The notes below the pieces were generated by a model. That model saw nothing but the letters and a program-made list of their open reading frames with translations, did not search any database and was not told the origin of the DNA. Shown here in pieces: positions 1 through 10,904 of a stretch of DNA of 64,000 bases (positions within the stretch are counted from its first letter, which is position 1; every line of letters starts with the position of its first letter). Made by a program: the position numbers and the translations under genes. The DNA is from Sipunculus nudus (Eukaryota; Annelida; Sipuncula; Golfingiida; Sipunculidae), in the NCBI GenBank assembly GCA_026874595.1, contig CM049314.1, forward strand, positions 2,753,318 through 2,817,317. Direction: 5' to 3'.

Positions 1-1
1 T

Positions 2-346
2 ATACAGATGGAAAAAAAAACTGATACCAATATGTGTTCATATTGCAAAAAAGAAACAGAAACAGTCGTGCATTTATTCTTTGACTGCTACACAGCTGAA
101 TCATTTTATAGACAAATTAGTCACTGGGCAGAACACGCTGGAATAAATATGCCTAAACTAACTCTGCGCCTTTTATATACAGGATGAAACAAAGACAATG
201 TCAATAAACGTATAATAGATTTGTTATTATTGCTACAAAAATATGTAATTTTTAAAAATAGAGAACCGGGTAACTTTCCATCTTTTACTATATATAGCAG
301 CATGACCGATGTTGACAGTATGAAGAATTTATTGTTTCTGACATGA
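2..346 (+). pseudogene. 3' end of a LINE reverse transcriptase ORF (decayed)
   Basis: The frame starting at base 2 encodes a cysteine/histidine cluster of the form C-x2-C-x8-H-x4-C (CSYCKKETETVVHLFFDC), followed by a hydrophobic/basic stretch (NKRIIDLLLLLQKYVIFKNR). This is the pattern of the zinc-binding C-terminal region found after the polymerase domain of many non-LTR retrotransposon ORF2 proteins. An in-frame TGA at 185-187 interrupts it and the frame closes with TGA at 344-346. The element runs off the left edge, so only the last ~115 codons are seen. It is a dead copy. The clade (CR1/Jockey/RTE-like) cannot be decided from this piece. Confidence 0.6.
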
Positions 347-785
347 TTTTCCATCTTCCTCTGCATGTTTTCTTCAGAATCGTATATCTCACTCTGATGG
401 CAGCGCCATCTGTTGAAGAAAGCTGTCTCACTGAAGATCATTCCTGATATTATTATAAATCCGCCAGGCGAGGTTTTTTTTAATCCCCCTTTCATGGATG
501 TTGATTTTTTTGGTAACATCTCCATGCATACAGTTTGGGTTGTAAAGTATTTCCATTTAGTGAAGATTTAGGGTATTATTAGCCGTGAATAAGCATTTAT
601 ATTTGACTGGTAGAAAAACTTGAGTCTTGACACAAGCCATGCGTCAGAAACGCATTATAATGGCCATTCATCCTGTTGCATAGCTATCATGGTGAACCGA
701 TAAGCTTAACATTAGTCTTCGAGTGATGAATTAACACAACAGAATACATGTGATAAACCAAAGTAAAATCCATATCTTAGGTAAC
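347..785. other. No gene seen
   Basis: AT-rich sequence between the LINE remnant and a minisatellite. The early part may be the 3' UTR of the LINE copy. The open frame on the minus strand here has no recognisable domain or splice context. Confidence 0.4.
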
Positions 786-1097
786 GACTCAGTTCCTGTA
801 ACGTTCAGTAACCCATGTGAGCCATGCTTGTACTTATGACTCAGTTCCTGTAACGTTCAGTAACCCATGTGAGTCATGCTTGTACTTATGACTCAGTTCC
901 TGTAACGTTCAGTAACCAATGTGAGTCATGCTTGTACTTATGACTCAGTTCCTGTAACGTTCAGTAACCCATGTGAGTCATGCTTGTACTTATGACTCAG
1001 TTCCTGTAACGTTCAGTAACCCATGTGAGTCATGCTTGTACTTATGACTCAGTTCCTGTAATGTTCAGTAACCCATGTGAGCCATGCTTGTACTTAT
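786..1097. repeat. 52-bp minisatellite, 6 copies
   Basis: Six head-to-tail 52-bp units, each starting GACTCAGTTCCTGTAACGTT and ending CTTGTACTTAT. They differ at only a few positions (for example GAGCCATG/GAGTCATG and ACGTTC/ATGTTC), so the array is recently homogenised. Confidence 0.95.
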
Positions 1098-1973
1098 GAG
1101 TCAACAGACGTACAAGGGGATTTACGAATATGCTGAGTTACAACGGGATTTTTCTCGCACATGGTAGGTGATGATGAGAAGAATACCAAGAATTGGGATT
1201 GGTTAGGTTTTTGTTATTCGACAGCATACTTGTAGGCCAAGATGTGTTTAAAAGATGACAATATTTGCATACACGTCGAACGTCAAGGTGGGATCCTTGG
1301 TACAAGATATAATGGCACTCTGACGCTGGTTGTAGACCCTCTAATGTCAGAAGGTCTTAACTGTGCTAGGGTAACAACCAAGGAACAAAACATTTTGAGG
1401 TTAACCGGGATCTGCATCACGTCTTTCATTCAGAAGGAACTGTACCAATTTGACATGGGATTGTTTCTTTGCCCGGACATACCAAAGTTTGAGGGATGGC
1501 TTTACATTTGCTTACAACTGGGATCACGTTTTCAATGTTTGAACAAACAGCTGACCTAGGAACTTTTAAATAATCGAGCAGAGAAACTCAGCTGTTATCC
1601 CTCAGCAAGTGATTTACGAACGCTGATCACACTCTGAATATCGCTCACACATAAAAAGTGCACCAGCGGTTGCTTGAATCTCAAAGATGAGTACGTTAAT
1701 TTCCTTTATTTTGTAAGTCGAAATGATCTGTAACCAAGTCAGTAAACACACGTTATTAAATAAGAAAATAGACTCAGTGATCATACCCGTAGAAAGCCAG
1801 GGATATGCCAACTTCCTTTACGATACCCAGCAATAAGCAGTGGTTAAAAGGAAAAAGTTCCAGCACGGATGTGTTGTGAGCATTTCGCAAACTTGTGCTT
1901 AGTGTGAAATTGCACACGTATTCCACTTTTCACGTGGTTATGTCTAAATCACATGACTATCAACGTCTCCCCA
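1098..1973. other. 3' flank of the transporter gene, candidate poly(A) signal
   Basis: No coding exon seen. On the minus strand, downstream of the transporter stop, an AATAAA lies at 1710-1705 (plus strand TTTATT), about 265 bases after the stop. It is a reasonable polyadenylation signal. No other candidate was examined in detail. Confidence 0.35.
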
Positions 1974-2077
1974 TTATGTTACCACAGCGACTGATATGGT
2001 TTCAGTTGATTTTGGCGTTCTCTTCGTAAAGACGTGTATTAACACCAGGGTCACGGCACCAAGTACTAAGGCGATAC
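1974..2077 (-). CDS. Transporter coding exon 5 (helix 12 and C-terminus)
   Basis: 104 bases after the 3' splice site ATTTTAG. Encodes GIALVLGAVTLVLIHVF followed by a short tail rich in T/K/S/V and TAA at 1976-1974. The phase matches exon 4, and the result is one hydrophobic helix followed by a short cytoplasmic end, as expected for the family. Confidence 0.85.
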
Positions 2078-5000
2078 CTAAAATATTGAAAATGTATTTA
2101 ATTGAATGGAAATGTACCTATACGTAATACAGTGTATTATGATTATAAATCAACAGTCCAAGTAAAGCTTTCAGTATAAAATTGGGTCAATAGAGTAATA
2201 AATCAGAAAGCTGTCGAAGATCACACATATACCTACGCGAGGACTCTCATCAAACTTCAGCAAGAAGTACCATAGTGCAGATAATATATGAAACATGACC
2301 AGAACAAACAAATGTGTGTCATGAACAATTTACTCGCTGGTTGCATCACTTATGAGCTCAGTCGTCAGAATAAAGGCGGCCATTATATTATTGATAGTAT
2401 CCTGGACAAAAAGAAACAAACAGGCCATCCAACCATGGCAAAATTGACTATTAACAATAATATGCTGTGTGATCCAGACCGGATTCCGTGATATATCGGC
2501 TTTTGTGGTCTTCTGGTTGAGCTCATAGCTAAAAGACATCGCGAGTTCAAATCTCAGATCAGGAGGAGGGTTAAGTTTTTTTTAGACTCAGCTGTCATTC
2601 AGAAACGAGTGCGAATAACGGGGGTTGCCTGGGGTAATTACCTAGAAATGGGAATCAAAAGACACCCATGAACGGCAGGTCTAGGAATGCTGTAGATGCA
2701 CATGCTAGTTAGGCAAGGTAGCAGAACTGGTAAAAAAACTATATCTTAAATCAAATTAAAAGCTTAAAATTCATGTTAGGCCCAATAAAGTGTACATAAT
2801 GTTTAATCTCGTACAGTGTTCTTTCCAGTTGTATGCAGAGTTGTTTCATTTATTTAAACATGATGTTGTAACAGTTAAAAAAATGTTTGTCATGCGATTT
2901 AATATTAGCCCTCTTAAAAGCGGCTGGCTGTTACTTGGTGCTTGAAATAGTATACTGTTTATAAATAAAAAAAATAATATGTTAAAATATCATGAAAATG
3001 TACTAACATTTAAATGATATGTATACCGTCAGAGAGAACACTGTACAAGATTTAAATTAACGTATACATTACCGGGTCTATAATGAATTTAAAACAACTT
3101 AAGCATTGGTTTTAGATTAGCCAGTTCTGCTACCTTACGCAAGCATTAAAATATGGAGGGGGTAACCTCCATAAAGGAAAAATTAAAGGAAATTTGTGAT
3201 ACAGATTACATAAATAACATTATATAGATTGTTTAAATCGGGTGTTACCCTAACACTTACACGCACACACTTTTTATTTCTCAGACAAACTGAGCAAGTC
3301 ACCAACCAGAACAAATTAAAAAAAAAAAAAGAAAAAAAGAAGAAAAAGACCTCCTAATGAAAAAAAATCGATTGAATCTGTCAGCTGGGCATTAAAATAT
3401 TAATATTGACTGATATAAAATATTAATATTGACTGATATAAATGTTCACATAAGAGCCTGCAAGCCTAATCCCATTTCTAATCGGAAATTCGTAAATACA
3501 AATGATATATTTACCTGCCACATAGAAACTGTAATCGTATTTTCTGGTGTAGTCAGCTAGTGCCCCTGCGGAGGTATAAAATGAATGTATCACACAAGAA
3601 ATGTTAAACAATCATCCATTAATAAAAAGAAGGATCCTTTTTGGAATACAAATATATGTAAACACATATTAACATGAACATGGGTCACTTTCAAACATCT
3701 AAGTGTTTATTATTTCAAGTAAATTGCCTTCTTCCGTGTTTATAGTGCTTACTTAATTGTGAAAATCAATTGGTTTTATATCATACATGACACATGAATC
3801 ACAGTGTTAGACTCAACACACCTAAGTAATTAAGATAATTTACAATAAGATCACGTGATAAACGAAGATCACGTGACCTGTCAAATTCTTTATTCTAAAT
3901 ATGACTGAGCCACGAGAGGTGAAAGATTTACATGAACGGTTGTTATTTACTCTAATAAGATATCACGTGACTTACCCATAAGAGGTGGTCCAATAACGTT
4001 TCCGATTCCGTAGCTGAACACTAGCAATCCATACACCAATCCAAGGTAAGTAACGCCGATATACTCAGATATGAGTTGGGAGTAGAATATAATGAACGTC
4101 AGGCCTGTGCTACCAAATATACAAGCAAAAATAATGCGCCCAGTAAATGACCCCGCATATTCAGGCAAGGTCAAGGTTGCTACACCAGTAAGAAATACAG
4201 AAACAGCGAGCACATCTAGAGTGCGCAAGCGCGTCCACGTAATGAGAGCAGGAAGTCCAATTCGACCAATCACAGTCGTGATTCCAATGATCACAGTTAT
4301 TAATGAGGCTTCGCCAAACGTTGCCCCTCTGGCCACAGCGAACGATGCCAAATGCATATATACAGAAGAGATTCCTATGCCAAAGAAAAATATATTAACC
4401 ATAAGCATATAAAATATAGAATTGCGCATTAAGTATCTGAGATCTTTCCCCAAACTGTGCGAAGGAATGGGTGAACCATCTTTAGGATCGTCTGCCTCCG
4501 GAAGAGGCCGCAGTAGTGCAGCGGCAACACACACGTGCAACTGAATGGCCCCCATTACTAAAAGAGTCCCCCGCCACCCGTACATGTGAAGCAGTAATCG
4601 TACTAGAGGCGGGTATACTGCCAGTCCTAGGCCGACCCCTGTGGCCGCCATTCCAGTCGCCATAACTCGCTTCTTCTTGAAGTAATGGCCAACCGCGACA
4701 TAGGAGGACGTGTAGAACAAGGCTATGCCAAACCCTGGAATGAACATAAACTTAAGTTACAAACTGACCAAGTTAATTTTAAAATTAGTGCAATATTGGT
4801 TATTAATTAGTCGAATCTTGTAGTTCAATTGTGAGATTCTCCAGAAAGGAGCCCAGTGAATTCGTGAATATATCTCTGTCCCTTTCCATAACATTACATA
4901 TTTAATGTAGACTAAGGTCCTCAGGTACTTTATACATCTGCAGCATTATACTTCAGTTTTGATTATCACTTCTGCCACTTTTTCATTTTAAGACAATGAA

Positions 5001-7424
5001 CTCACCATTAAGAACACCGTAGGTTATGGATACCTGCCAGATGTTGTTTGTAAAAGCACTAAGACCAATTCCTAATGCCGAGAAAAGTCCGCCCATAAAT
5101 GCAGTAGCTCGCCATCCAACCTTTTGCATGGCGACGCTTGAAACTGGAGCTGGAATGATAAAACATTATTTTAAACATGGTAATTATTATGCTTGGAATG
5201 GTTGATTTTAAACTGAGTCTTTGCTCAGTGTTTATTTTTTTTTATATATTCAGTGATTCCAAGGAGGTTTTACTAATATTCGTCTATATATTTGCCTACC
5301 GACTTTTTAACCAGTAGTAGCCTATGTTATAAGCGTCGTTGTGTGAATGCAGGGAAGGGTGAGGGAGATGCGGGGGGGGGGGGGGGGGGGAGGTGACAAA
5401 TATGACTGTGATATGCTTACTCTGATGGGGGAATTATTTCTTTCATATCATAAAATATTGTGTATTTTATTATGTATATGTATGTATTCAGGTGTAACGC
5501 GTGGTGTACTGTGGTTGCCTTTATATTTGCAAGGCTGAATTTTAGAAATTTCTTCATTTGAACGTTTTGCGAGGATTTCATTTTCGCGAATGCACCAGAA
5601 ACTATAAAAAATCCAAGTACAGTAGTATTTGTATTGATTTTCAAGTTTAAATGAATCCCACAATACCTCACTAATTACTGATTGTTTTGGACCAATTTCG
5701 AATCCATGCACATATCAGGTTGCTAATTAGGTCATCTTACTTGATGGGACATCTTATTCCCGAGGGTTTCATATTCGCGATTATTTCATATTCGCGAATA
5801 TCGCGAAATATGAACCCCCGTGAATAAAAAAGGCTTTTTATTGATGAGTGTGCACAAAGCAATTTACTTGCAAGGGAATAATAAAGTATATCTTATCTTA
5901 TCTTATATATTCCTTCGAAAAAAATATGCAAAAAGTAATTTTGTTTAATTGTGTGTGGGAAGTTTGAACGAATAAAACATTTTTTTTTTCATGCTGGAGG
6001 TCCATTTAATCACACACAAGAAAAGTTCAGTTTCTAACTACTTTCAAATATTGCAGAAGGCGTGTTTGAATGGCGAATCGTTTTATTTTACATGTTTTAA
6101 ATGAGCTTATCTGTTTGAAAGTTAGAACTTCATGACTGCTTGTGGCTCACAGAATTTTTTTTTTATTTTAATTTCTTTTGATGTTTTAGAAATATGCAAA
6201 TATGTAACATTTTATCTTTTCAACATCGACATTCTTTAAAGTAGTCTGTGTTTATTACAGAATGAAACATTCTGTTTTCTATGCTTTTCACAGTAACTTC
6301 TGCTTTTAAATTTAACATATTCACTATGAGAATACGTATATTATAATACATAAATGTAAAATAACTCTCTGATATCAATGTTTCCAAAATACTTAGCAAA
6401 CAGTTACAGCAGGAGACATACCATAAGGAAGATGGGAAATTGCCTATATATATATTTTGTTTAAAATATAGATATTTCGCGAATTAAATACGTGTGAACA
6501 TGGTTTCTACTAATATAACAGAGTTTACTTCTTTAATTTATACTATCTAGGTTAGACCTATATTTCTAATACTTGTAAAACATGGACCACCTTAATTATT
6601 AATTTTTTTAAATAAACGAAGTCAAAATGACCCAGTTAATTTTTTATATTTAGAGTTCTGTCAAGTGGACTATATGTGAAATTGGAGGGATGGGTATAAT
6701 GGACAATGACCTTTGAAAAATACCAAGTTTAAAAGTTTCTACTGCATTAATACATATAATTATGTTTCTGTCAGTACCTGACAGAAATGAGGACGGAGAG
6801 GGCAAAATGTGTATTTAAATTTAGAATATCCTCTTCTGTTGGTTACAAGGCATTTGCCTGCTAATTGGACCTGCCTGACGAAGGACAAATTAACTTAGCG
6901 CCCAGCGCAGGGTGATGAAAGGTTTTATACAAAACCAGTTCTTTGCCAAATAATATATATTACCTACAAATGTATTATTGGGATCTCTGCCCCTATTTTT
7001 TTAAACTTAGAATATTATTGGTGCCTTCTCACACTGGCAGAGGGCGCGAGAAGATGCTGAATGAACACAAGACAAGCATGACAAAAAGGTCAGGTAAGCC
7101 AAAATTATCTACCGAAGCAAAGGTGATAATGTAATATGTATGTCAAGAAACACAGTCTATTATGTAATAGCAATGATGCAAGTTGGTGAATATTAATGAT
7201 TTACCTAACAGACTGCCTAGGCTGCCAAGGAGAGCGCCGGGAAGGGATGTAGTAGCGATGTCACACTGGAAGACTTCTAGGAACACAACGGTAAGAAATC
7301 CAGCTCCGTAGAACGGGGCCGAGAATAACGCATGACAGACAAAGCTGCTGGCGAGGACCACCCAGGCCCAACTGCCGTCCACGTCTCCATGGCGTCGTTT
7401 TGAATGTCCAGATTCGGCAGCCAT
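1974..7424 (-). CDS. SLC16 family (monocarboxylate-transporter-like) membrane transporter, complete five-exon gene
   Basis: Exons on the minus strand are 7424-7205, 5149-5006, 4734-3976, 3565-3515 and 2077-1974. All introns are GT-AG and phase 1; the joined length is 425 codons plus TAA. Start: the ATG at 7424 (MAAESGHSK) gives a typical MCT length; an in-frame ATG at 7478 is possible. The family signatures are clear: DGSWAW just before helix 1 (residues 16-21), and YFKKKRVMATG with AATGVGLG after helix 4 (about 139-155). Twelve helices are expected, with a loop carrying PEADDPKDGS between helices 6 and 7; helix 12 lies in the last exon (IALVLGAVTLVLIHVF). MCTs move monocarboxylates or related solutes across the plasma membrane. 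In helix 8 the proton-coupled MCT1-4 have Asp three residues before the conserved Arg. Here the sequence is TTVIGR, without Asp, which is more like the orphan MCTs. The substrate is unknown. Confidence 0.9.
2535..3178 (+). mobile_element. tRNA-headed SINE copy, interrupted by an insertion
   Basis: A degenerate box B (GAGTTCAAATCTCAG, about 2543) and a tail GCATTAAAATATGGAGGGGG then TAACCTCC (about 3143-3172) match the SINE at 17612-18030. The copy lies in the last intron of the transporter gene and is split by the inverted-repeat element at 2715-3136. It is strongly diverged, so its left edge is uncertain. Confidence 0.55.
2715..3136. mobile_element. MITE-like element with perfect 16-bp terminal inverted repeats
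   Basis: AAGGTAGCAGAACTGG at 2715-2730 is perfectly inverted at 3121-3136. The 422-bp interior is AT-rich and non-coding, and it splits a SINE copy. No clear target-site duplication is visible, so the superfamily is open. Confidence 0.6.
3515..3565 (-). CDS. Transporter coding exon 4 (51-base small exon)
   Basis: 17 codons (GALADYTRKYDYSFYVAG across the junctions), phase 1 at both ends, between CTCCGCAG and GTAAAT. It matches the short linker between helices 11 and 12 in MCTs (G.L.D....Y...F...G). It is too short to be found without the splice sites. Confidence 0.85.
3851..3970. promoter_or_regulatory. Cluster of three TCACGTGA E-boxes
   Basis: CACGTG-type sites flanked as TCACGTGA occur near 3851, 3869 and 3963. 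The last overlaps the 5' splice site of transporter exon 3 (GTAAGTCACGTGA on the minus strand). TCACGTGA is the core bound by bHLH-zip factors of the MITF/TFE and USF types. Function is inferred only from the motif. Confidence 0.3.
3976..4734 (-). CDS. Transporter coding exon 3 (helices 4-11)
   Basis: 759 bases, 253 codons, phase 1 at both ends, between CATTCCAG and GTAAGT. It holds the second MCT signature, the central cytoplasmic loop and most of the C-terminal helix bundle. The plus-strand frame across 4092-4412 is only a shadow of this exon. Confidence 0.92.
5006..5149 (-). CDS. Transporter coding exon 2 (helices 2-3)
   Basis: 144 bases, 48 codons, phase 1 at both ends, between ATTCCAG and GTGAGT. 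Encodes APVSSVAMQKVGWR, then FMGGLFSALGIGL and the start of helix 4. This is the standard MCT arrangement, with a basic residue (R) in the helix 2-3 loop. Confidence 0.85.
5373..5830. repeat. Poly-G tract and CGCG hairpin region
   Basis: A run of about 20 G lies at 5373-5391. From about 5570 to 5826 there are repeated pieces of the form TTCATATTCGCGA. At 5787-5816 one piece faces a reverse copy (TCGCGAAATATGAA), giving a near-perfect hairpin. It sits in transporter intron 1 and looks like part of a dispersed non-coding repeat. Confidence 0.45.
5831..7140. other. Transporter intron 1, no exon seen
   Basis: AT-rich intronic sequence. The only structure noted is a small perfect hairpin at 6765-6787 (TTTCTGTCAG, three-base loop, CTGACAGAAA). 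Short open frames here lack splice context or domain sense. Confidence 0.4.
7205..7424 (-). CDS. Transporter coding exon 1 (N-terminus, helix 1)
   Basis: Encodes MAAESGHSKRR, the DGSWAW signature, helix 1 and the start of helix 2. It ends CTGTTAG before GTAAAT. The frame stays open upstream, and a possible 3' splice site (TTGTAG at about 7500) suggests a 5' UTR exon further right that was not located. Confidence 0.85.
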
Positions 7425-7571
7425 AATGACTTCAAGGTTGTTTATCAGGCTGTGGTGTGAAGTATCGCTCGAAATCATTGAACTGTGCGGAACGGCCTCA
7501 CTACAAGTTGCACAAACACAACAGGTAACCTTTAACCACTCTCTTCTCTCTCGGCCACTGTTAATAAACAC

Positions 7572-8487
7572 GTTGTTAACCAGCAGATTCCTTTATCATT
7601 ATACCTGTCAACATGCACATTATTAAAGAGCTTAGCTCAGTCCCATTTCAAAACGGACATCATGCTAAAAGTATATATAAATTACTAAAATACATTGCAA
7701 TGATTAATAGCTGATCTACCTTTGCTCCCCCAAAACACTTGCATATGGTGAAGTTCAAGTAGTTAGCAGTTCGTTGCGGGAACGCTTGTGGTCCAAAGGT
7801 ATAAAGTACGTTATAGCATAGCAGCTGTACCTGCTTGCGAATAGAAACACGACCAAGGGGACGTATACTTGGCATCTGAGGGGGGGGGGGGGGGTTATTC
7901 CCACCTGCTGTTGCGTGAACATTGCAGTAGCGTTTTATATAAAACATCTTTAATTCATATATAATGCCTTGTGTATATTTTTCTACCACCCGTTGAAGTA
8001 GGATTACATTAACCGGGACTATCAAACCTGTGATTGGCGATCCTTTGGCATGTGCTGACACCTTCTGGAATTCACAGAGCTGTTTAATATTTCATTCTAT
8101 TTTTTGATTTGATGTTTGAAAAAATATGTCACTCGCACGTATCGGACCCTGACAGGTTTATTTCTCCAAGGTTCCCATATCTACTGCTCATGAGTCTGCC
8201 ATTTTGCAAAAACATTTATATCCCGATGTCACAGGTCCCATGTCGAAATTATGGGTAAAGCCCTAGTAACAGCAAATCGAGTAAAATAAGAAGTTTTAAA
8301 TTCATTAAAACTTCTTGAGTAAAATAAAGGGCCGAAGGAACTTATATGTGAACAGATCAATGTGTCTGTGAAGGAAGGCCAAGTAAAGATGTTTGGCTCC
8401 GGTTCTCTACATGTTTTCCTGTTCAAGTGATGTGCGAATAAAACTCAACTCATAACCAATGTCCGTGGATCGGTTCATCTGTTCTTA
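7572..8487. other. Upstream of the transporter, no gene recognised
   Basis: Contains a poly-G run at about 7880-7893. No exon with a recognisable product. A promoter or 5' UTR exon for the transporter could lie here, but none is evident. Confidence 0.3.
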
Positions 8488-8757
8488 TTAACCCTTTACT
8501 GTTTACATCTATTTAAGATTTCCGACAAATTATGACACTATTTATATTTACACTAACAGCCATATCTTTTCAAGCTTTTTTTGTATCTTTATCAAATTTT
8601 CAACAGTTCCCACTAAGAGGGTTTGCTGAAGATTATTGAAAATCATTGAAACTTAGAAATAATATGCAATATTTTTGTCCTGAATCTATACATATCATGG
8701 CATTCCAGTTGCCCATTTAGAGTGCTCTTTAGTGGCTTGTAAACAGTAAAGGGTTAA
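8488..8757. mobile_element. piggyBac-type MITE (TTAA target sites, 16-bp inverted repeats)
   Basis: The element is bounded by TTAA at 8488-8491 and 8754-8757. Just inside are perfect 16-bp inverted repeats, CCCTTTACTGTTTACA at 8492-8507 and its reverse complement at 8738-8753. TTAA duplication with termini starting CCCTTT is the hallmark of the piggyBac superfamily. At 270 bp with no ORF, it is a non-autonomous copy. The intact termini suggest it is fairly young. Confidence 0.85.
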
Positions 8758-9030
8758 CAGTTGCTTTCCTTATCCGCCTTGGTTGGACCTGTTCACGCTC
8801 TGTACTACAAGCGGCCGTACGCTCCACGCATAACTTCACCTGTCACCTTATATTAACAGCGTCGATGTTTTGGTTTGTCGCGCAGGTCGTTATTCATTAC
8901 ATAGCACTCCAACTGCAAGTTTGCATGACATTAAAAAAAAAATTATTAACAAAATGAATTTTATCATCTGACTGCCAAATTTTATAGGTGGTATCTCCAT
9001 TCAACTGAATCATAGATCAGATAATATATA

Positions 9031-10222
9031 GGTAACAGAGACCTAATTTCAGGTTTCCAATGAGATTTTTCATGGACCTCCCTGGATGTCAAGAGAGAAG
9101 ATTCTAGGTGTAATGGTTACGATTAGTGCCCTGTTAAATGACGACCGAATCGTTAAGGTCTAAAAAATAAAAGTTAAAAGATAATGCGTAAAATTTTGAA
9201 AAACAAAAATCTAAGTGGCGCAACAAGTCAGCTGGTACTGATGAAACACTCCATGATGAATGTGCATGCAAAGGATCATGGTGATGAATGCATTAGTTGT
9301 TTAAATACTGGAGCTTTTATGACACATTTTAAATTATTTTTTTTTGGGGGGGGGGGGTACTTTCAAGCCCTATGGCTCAAAAGATATGGGTAACAGAGAC
9401 CTTATTTCTGGTTTCCAAAGAGATTTTTCATGAACCCCCTGGATGCCAAGTAGAAGATTCTAGGTTTAATGGTTACGATTTGTGCCTTGTTAACAGACAA
9501 ATACATCTTTGAAGGTCTAAAACAATTGTGTAACACCACTGGTCTGCTGGAACTGATGAAACACTGCATGATCATTATGCATGCAAGAATCATGGTGGTG
9601 AATACATTAGTTGTTCAGAAATTGGAGCTTTTGTATGAATTTTCAATTATATTTGTAGGTATTTCTGTGCCCCATAGCTCAGTGTACATGGGTATCAGGG
9701 ACCTAATTTCAGTTTTTTTAAAGGAGATTTACATGGACCTAGCAGGATCTGAAGGTAGAAGATTCCAGGTCCAATGGGTACAATTTGTGGCCTGTTAATG
9801 GACGACGACATCGTTGAAGGTCTAACACATAGAGAAAAATGCGTAAAAACTGGATAAAATCGAGGATCCATCAATCTGCAGGAACTAATGAAACACTTCA
9901 TGATGAATATGCATGCAAAAAAAATCATTGTGATCAATGCAATTGTTGTTCAGATACTGGAGCTTTTGTATACAATTTTAAATTATTCGGGTAGGTACTT
10001 CTGAGCCCCATAGCTCGGAGGATATGGGTAACAGAGACCTAATGTCAGGTTTCCAAGGAGAATTTTTATGGACCTCCTTGGATGTCAAGTAAGAAGATTC
10101 TAGGTTCAGCGGTTACGACTTGAGCCTGATTAACGGACGGATAGACGGACGGACGCCCGGCAAAGAGTGGTTACTATAGCTCAGATGACTTTCGGCATGC
10201 CCCAAAAGATGCGCAGCTAAAA
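9031..10222 (-). mobile_element. Tandem-core element with ACGG microsatellite (pearl/Helitron-like architecture)
   Basis: Four imperfect units start with GGTAACAGAGACC or close variants at 9031, 9389, 9691 and 10026 (spacing about 300-360). The last unit runs into (ACGG)n at 10133-10156 and then ACTATAGCTCAGATGACTTT, the reverse complement of the hairpin end of the family at 29271. The plan of long core repeats, then a tetranucleotide microsatellite, then a conserved end recalls the pearl elements of bivalves, which have been related to Helitrons. That assignment is inference. The open frames inside are shadows. Confidence 0.6.
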
Positions 10223-10900
10223 TGGCAGTTTAAGCACAATTACAATACAAGCAAAACCAGAACTCATTCACTGAGTCATTATAAAGACTTGAAACCCTTA
10301 TGAATGAATTTATCGACCCCAGATAATAGGAATAATGCACTTGCACCAGATGTGTTGATATTATACACGTAACTACGGCTGTCATCTTGGTCGTCATCTT
10401 GGATTTTGACCAAGAAAGGGCGAAATCCGCCTAGCCATACCAGAAAATACCAACTTCTATGATTTTATGTCTTTTACACAATTCTTCTCTTAACGACTAG
10501 ACTAACAGCCTGATGGTGGATAATAAATAAGGAATATATATACATATATATATATATATATACATATATATAAACATATATATATTACATACGACAAAGC
10601 ATCAAATGTTCTTATGACTTCATAGTCGGAACGAATCTCCGATGTTTTTAGACATTTCACTCTTTTATCACCTCACGGAGATCAAACTGAGGGTTGGCAT
10701 TGTCCTAGATTTCTTTCTCCTCTTTACAAATTAGCTTTTTTTCAGTGTTTTTAATGCACATCTTACCGTTCCTGGAGTCGTTGAACTTGTTTAATATATT
10801 AGCCCCTCAGTTAAAAATGTATAGCCTATCTTCTCAAAATCGCGGACCCGCCAATTCATATGTTAAGAGTTTATTTCTATATCAATATTTGGGTCTATCT
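10223..10900. other. Non-coding, (TA)n tract
   Basis: AT-rich, with an interrupted TATATA/CATATA tract at about 10533-10586. No exon recognised. Confidence 0.4.
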
Positions 10901-10904
10901 AAAG

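Noticed and set aside
786-1097. CRISPR-like regular repeats
   Set aside because: Units are contiguous with no unique spacers, in a eukaryotic context. They are a minisatellite. The same applies to the arrays at 15675, 24390, 28305, 37372 and 49420.
4092-4412. Plus-strand 106-codon open frame
   Set aside because: Antisense shadow of transporter exon 3, which has clear membrane-protein and family signatures on the minus strand.
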